Below, piece after piece: positions 60,637 to 64,000 of a stretch of 64,000 nucleotides of DNA (position 1 is the stretch's first letter; each line of letters begins with the position of its first letter). Made by a program: the position numbers and the translations under genes. Source of the DNA: Streptomyces carpinensis (GTDB taxonomy: Bacteria > Actinomycetota > Actinomycetes > Streptomycetales > Streptomycetaceae); assembly GCF_002154505.1 (NCBI RefSeq), contig NZ_MUBM01000088.1, positions 1 through 64,000 of the forward strand, given 5' to 3'. The notes under the pieces were generated by a model. It made no database searches and was not told where the DNA came from. It saw nothing but the letters and a program-made list of their open reading frames with translations.

Positions 60637-61653
60637 TCATGCGCGGTGCCTGCCGCGTTGCAGGCGGTCGTGACCGCCGCAGCAGAAGTCGGGCTCGCGC
60701 TGGTCATCTGCCGCCCGCGGTGCACTCGCGGTGCTGACGTGCGCCGCGCACAGCACCCGGTGCGCGCTGTCCATCATGTGATCACTGTCGGAAGCGGCAT
60801 TGGCCAGGCTCGCGCAGCACACGGCCAGCAGGAGACCGCCCGTCACAAAGGGCAGCCTTCGGCGTGCGGGAGGCGGGGCCAGCAGTGCCCGTACGCGCTG
60901 CGGCACTGCCCCACCGGTCACGGCGAGTGCGGTGGGACGGGACGCACCGGCGGATGCAAGCGCGGCCCGCCCGACGGCGTGGGCGACGACCGTGCGGTCG
61001 CCGACACGTTCCGCGGCTTCCTCGTCGGCCCAGCGTTCCAGGACAAATCCGCCGGCGGCGGCCAGCGGCCGCAGCAGTGGGTTCAGGGCGGCCGTGAGGC
61101 GCCAGAGGCCTTGGAAGAGGTGGTGACGGCCGCGCAGATGCGCCCGCTCGTGCGCGAGCAGTGCCTCGCGCTCGTCGTTGCCCAGACAGCGCAGCATCCC
61201 GCGGGAGACCACGATCCGTCCTGGCGCGCCGGGCAACGCGAAGGCCAGCGGAGTGTCGTCGTCGACCACAGCCAGCTCAATCTCCCCGGGCAGGTCGGCA
61301 CACTCCCGCCGCGCCCGGATGAGGTGACGGGCCTGGCGTATCGCCGCCACGCCCAGCGAGACGATGCCTGCGGTGAGCACCAGGGCGCTGCCGACCGCGA
61401 CGACGAGGTAGACCGGGTCTTCGGCGCGCAGTGCGGCCACGGACCAGCGGCCCTCCTCCGCGATCTGCGGGATCTGTGCCACGCCGGTGAAGGCCAGCAG
61501 GGCGAGCGATCCTGTCCAGCCGACCGCTGTGACAAGCGCGGCGCAGGCCAGGGCCCAGGCAGCGGGGCGTGGGGGCAGCCGGCGCACCATGCGGGGCGCG
61601 AGCACCGTGAGTGTGGCCGTGACGACGAACGGGACGTAGACGCTGATCAGCAC
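60637..61653 (-). CDS. BlaR1-like M56 membrane metallopeptidase
   Basis: The 338-residue protein starts at GTG 61653, 4 bp after the BlaI stop. It has four spans (about 4-22, 30-52, 82-106, 285-305) and the zinc motif HERAH at residues 168-172 in EALLAHERAHLRGRHHLFQ, with a third ligand Glu in ERWADEEAAERVGD. It lacks the beta-lactam sensor domain of BlaR1. M56 proteases of this type are thought to cleave the partner BlaI repressor. The tail after the last span is His/Cys-rich (FCCGGHDRL), which could bind metal. Confidence 0.9.
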   Translation of the reverse strand: MLISVYVPFVVTATLTVLAPRMVRRLPPRPAAWALACAALVTAVGWTGSLALLAFTGVAQIPQIAEEGRWSVAALRAEDPVYLVVAVGSALVLTAGIVSLGVAAIRQARHLIRARRECADLPGEIELAVVDDDTPLAFALPGAPGRIVVSRGMLRCLGNDEREALLAHERAHLRGRHHLFQGLWRLTAALNPLLRPLAAAGGFVLERWADEEAAERVGDRTVVAHAVGRAALASAGASRPTALAVTGGAVPQRVRALLAPPPARRRLPFVTGGLLLAVCCASLANAASDSDHMMDSAHRVLCAAHVSTASAPRAADDQREPDFCCGGHDRLQRGRHRA

Positions 61654-61657
61654 CGGC

Positions 61658-62071
61658 TCACCGTTTCCTGCGCTCACCCTCGCCGTGTCCGCCGTGTTCG
61701 GACAGCAGCTGGTGCAACACATGCTCGTCCTGCGCGGAGAGTTCCGAGACGAAGCGGGCCAGCACCGCCTCGCGGTCGGGGATGCCCTCCAGCAGGGACC
61801 GCATGCGTTGGGCGGTGTGGGATGCCTCGTCGCGGGCCGGCTCGTAGACGTATCCGCGACCTTCGCGGTGCCTGACGACCATGCCCTTGTCGTGCAGCCG
61901 GGACAGAATGGTCAGGACTGTTGTGTAGGCCAGGTCGCCCGTCAGCCGTTCCCGGACCCGGCGTGCGGGCAGCGGGCCGTCCGCGGCCCAGAGCGCGGCG
62001 AGCACATCGTTTTCCAGCCGGCCTCGCGCCCGCCTGCCAGTCGCCCCGCGGGCTTCTCCTCGGTCTTCCAC
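61658..62071 (-). CDS. BlaI/MecI-family transcriptional repressor
   Basis: The 137-residue protein starts at GTG 62071, 7 nt after AAGGAAGG. It has the BlaI winged helix (LENDVLAALWAADGPLPARR, VRERLTGDLAYTTVLTILSR then LHDKGMVVRHREGRGYVYEP) and the C-terminal dimerisation helices (LSAQDEHVLHQLLSEHG). The M56 protease gene is next in the operon; in the known system proteolysis of BlaI lifts repression. No beta-lactamase or copper gene is adjacent, so the regulon is unknown. Confidence 0.92.
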   Translation of the reverse strand: MEDRGEARGATGRRARGRLENDVLAALWAADGPLPARRVRERLTGDLAYTTVLTILSRLHDKGMVVRHREGRGYVYEPARDEASHTAQRMRSLLEGIPDREAVLARFVSELSAQDEHVLHQLLSEHGGHGEGERRKR

Positions 62072-62208
62072 CGTCCGCCTTCCTTCGCCAAGCGCCCGCA
62101 AAGAGTACCCGGCCGCTACTACGCCCCGGTGCTGTGGACCTGCTGGAACGGGGGCCGGAGAGCACACGCCACCCCGGAGTCCGTGCACCGCAATCGCGGT
62201 GAGGCCCT

Positions 62209-63102
62209 CTACGGCCGTCCGTACGGCACCGGTCGACCGGTGAACGCGTCCAGCAGCACACGGTCGCCGAGCGGCCGGTCCAGGTTCACCGTCACCATCT
62301 CGCGGAGCGCCTGGTCGGTGCAGGGACCCTCCTTCGTCCCGACGACGGACGCGGACAGCACGACGCTCCCGTCCGTCTCCAGCACATCCACGGCAGGACC
62401 GTCGTCGCAGGCCCCGTGGTCGGCGATCACCGTGACGGACCGGCCGTCCCCCGCCGTCCCGACCAGCCGCGGAAGCGGCTGCAACGTGTCGCTGGGCCCC
62501 TGCGCGACCGGCTCGACCGGCGGCGTGGAAGGCTTGAACGGGTGGACGGCGGCCTGCTTGAGCGGAGTGTCGTAGCCGTCCAGGGTGAAAAGCCAGGCCG
62601 GGACGGTCGCCGGGCCGCGGCTGGTGGCCAGGGTCATCTCCCCCAGCTTCGCCCCGGTCACGATCAAGCGCGGTCCGTCGTCGCTGCCATGGGCCACTGC
62701 CTCGTACGCCTCCTGCGCCTCCATCAGCGGCAGCGTGAGCGAGTCTCCGCTCTCCCACTTCACCCGGCCGTCCTTCCGCGGCGCGGCGGGGAGTCGGCCG
62801 TGCAGGGTGAAGTTGTGGTTCCCGTAGGCCTGCTTGTCGGCTGCGTCATGGAAGGCGTCCTCGGGCAGTTGGACCCCCTCTTCGGTCGGGTAGTAGCCCT
62901 TCCGCCAAGCCCGGGCGGCCTCGGAGCCGTCCCAAGCGTCGGCGACCTGACGAGCGCGGGCCTCCGCCACGGGGCTGGGGCCAAAGACGCGGGACTGAGC
63001 GCCACGACCGCTGCCCTGTTCGCTGCCGCAGCCGGTGACGGCCCCGCCCGCTGCGGCGGACAGGGCGAGGACGAGGAACAATCGGGCGGTGCGTGCGGAC
63101 AT
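62209..63102 (-). CDS. lipoprotein of unknown function
   Basis: The 297-residue protein starts at ATG 63102 after AGGGGGA and has a lipoprotein signal (LALSAAAGGAVTGC, lipid Cys25). The mature part contains AWRKGYYPTEEGVQLPEDAF, PAWLFTLDGYDTPLKQAAV and a region with ADHGACDDGPAVDVLETDGS. I do not recognise the family beyond streptomycete hypothetical lipoproteins. It should sit on the outer face of the membrane. It lies 138 bp upstream of the BlaI gene on the same strand but is probably separate. Confidence 0.78.
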   Translation of the reverse strand: MSARTARLFLVLALSAAAGGAVTGCGSEQGSGRGAQSRVFGPSPVAEARARQVADAWDGSEAARAWRKGYYPTEEGVQLPEDAFHDAADKQAYGNHNFTLHGRLPAAPRKDGRVKWESGDSLTLPLMEAQEAYEAVAHGSDDGPRLIVTGAKLGEMTLATSRGPATVPAWLFTLDGYDTPLKQAAVHPFKPSTPPVEPVAQGPSDTLQPLPRLVGTAGDGRSVTVIADHGACDDGPAVDVLETDGSVVLSASVVGTKEGPCTDQALREMVTVNLDRPLGDRVLLDAFTGRPVPYGRP

Positions 63103-63634
63103 GGGTCCCCCTGAAGCCGATGGTGACGAGCACACGCTTCGCGGTGTGGGCTCGCGGCGTGTCGCTCCTATGACGTGACACACCGGGACCGGGTTTCGTT
63201 CGGCGCGCCCCGGAGGTCCCTGCCCCTAGCTGGTGGTGCCGGCCTCGGCGTGATCAGAGCGAGCTGTAGGCCGCAGGAGACGCGGCCTCGCTAAGCAGTC
63301 GGCCCGCTGGAGGTGCACAGTGCTGCGCAGGCCACCAGCGTCCATTGCGCACTCCACGGCACAGCAGGAACTACCCATTGCGCAGGCCCGACCATGACGG
63401 CCAGGACCCCGCCAGGCACGACAACAACACGTCAGCGCAGTGCGCAGCCCGCCGACCGGAGATTGCGCGGCACCCGGCACCGCTGCGCATCGGCCCGGCC
63501 GGTGGCGCCGCGCGCGACTGCACGGCCGCGCAGCCACGGCGGGGTCTGTGGGGGATTCGTCCGGCTGATGGTGCCGGCGCGTCATCGACGTGGATCAATG
63601 CAGACCGTGGCGGGACGCGGGAGTGCTCAGAGCA
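63103..63634. other. intergenic region with clustered TGCGCA motifs
   Basis: No gene was accepted. The palindrome TGCGCA occurs five times between 63324 and 63489 (starts 63324, 63346, 63379, 63441, 63484), often as ATTGCGCA. This lies between two minus-strand lipoprotein genes. Confidence 0.45.
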
Positions 63635-64000
63635 TCACTCCGGCACCGTGTCCTCGCAGCTCTCCGAAACTCTCACCACGCCGAAGACCACCGGGAAATG
63701 AGTGATCTGCTGGTTCGGGTCCGGCTTGGAGTTGCAGATCTTCCACTCAGCCGGGTCGTCCACCGGACGGTCCCGCCCGCTCGCGTCCTCGAAGATCATG
63801 TCGATTTCGGAACTCATCTGCTCCTGCGCACGCCCGGCGTTGCCACCGACGACGTCGGGCATGACGGCGGCGACCGGCTCCGGGTTTGCCGAGCGGTGCG
63901 TCTCGCCCGATCCCGAGCCGGCAGACGTGCCCGCAGGGACCGCCGGCGCGGACGACGCGCCGCAGGCGGTGACCGAGGCCAGGAGCGTGACGGCGAAGGC
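63635..64000 (-). CDS. PASTA-domain lipoprotein (partial, start beyond window)
   Basis: The frame is open to the window edge and lacks its start. It begins inside a lipoprotein signal (AFAVTLLASVTAC), then an Ala/Ser/Gly-rich linker, and from about 63862 PDVVGGNAGRAQEQM, the beginning of a PASTA domain, with a Cys in EWKICNSKPDPNQQI and a second near the end (SESCEDTVPE). PASTA lipoproteins of this kind are common in Streptomyces and are thought to bind cell-wall fragments. No numbering from the start is possible. Confidence 0.75.
   Translation of the reverse strand, partial: AFAVTLLASVTACGASSAPAVPAGTSAGSGSGETHRSANPEPVAAVMPDVVGGNAGRAQEQMSSEIDMIFEDASGRDRPVDDPAEWKICNSKPDPNQQITHFPVVFGVVRVSESCEDTVPE

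Overview
The window reads as chromosomal DNA of a Streptomyces or a close actinobacterial relative. It is very G+C rich, starts often with GTG or TTG, packs genes into operons with 1-4 nt stop/start overlaps, and carries family types typical of streptomycetes: SpoIIE-type phosphatase with PAS/GAF/HATPase, MmyB-like XRE regulator, PucR, BlaI/M56 pair, CspA and a type III PKS. No rRNA, tRNA or CRISPR array was seen. The high density of insertion-sequence debris and truncated housekeeping genes fits an accessory, rearranged part of the chromosome.

Layout. (1) 1-5 kb: an isomerase/SnoaL fusion, a five-TM membrane protein, and on the minus strand a compact lasso-peptide-like RiPP operon: a 38-codon precursor candidate (4828-4944), a fused RRE/transglutaminase-like peptidase (4171-4794) and an asparagine-synthetase-like cyclase (2349-4169). 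(2) 5-13.5 kb: a DUF6424-like protein, a gluzincin metallopeptidase, an FMN reductase, a TDT-family transporter with a C-terminal beta-sandwich, a GlxA-type regulator and a SnoaL protein, with a 3' remnant of 2-oxoglutarate dehydrogenase. (3) 13.6-22.3 kb: an organosulfur salvage region. It holds two flavin monooxygenases, an SsuE-type reductase, a GNAT acetyltransferase, a DszC/SfnB-like monooxygenase, an Rrf2 regulator and a sulfonate-binding lipoprotein. Two cysteine-containing leader peptides (17862-17939 and 20705-20821) and two near-identical 32-bp inverted repeats (18264-18295 and 20674-20705) suggest combined attenuation and repression by sulfur status. Both ABC transporters expected here are incomplete: one is reduced to a fragment, the other to its binding protein. 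(4) 22.6-31 kb: a SpoIIE-family phosphatase, a type III PKS, then mobile DNA in which an IS200/IS605 element with tnpA and tnpB interrupts a decayed IS630 transposase. (5) 31-41.3 kb: a complete peptide-type ABC transporter operon flanked by two DUF1684 paralogues, an FMN reductase, an MmyB-like regulator and an F420-type LLM oxidoreductase. (6) 41.5-49.3 kb: a GtrA/glycosyltransferase fusion and a GT2 enzyme (probable cell-envelope glycolipid synthesis), an NCS1 nucleobase permease with a decayed PucR regulator, and a cold-shock protein. (7) 50-64 kb: deacetylase, LuxR regulator, amidohydrolase, secreted phosphoesterase, a MarR-FUSC exporter operon, a BlaI-M56 protease operon and two lipoproteins.

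A recurring theme is gene decay. At least fifteen gene fragments were recognised, from 2-oxoglutarate dehydrogenase, metK, gluconokinase, PucR, an HNH nuclease, a DHFR-family protein, COG4705, a tyrosine recombinase and several transposases. Functional calls rest on motifs read directly from the translations; no database search was possible.
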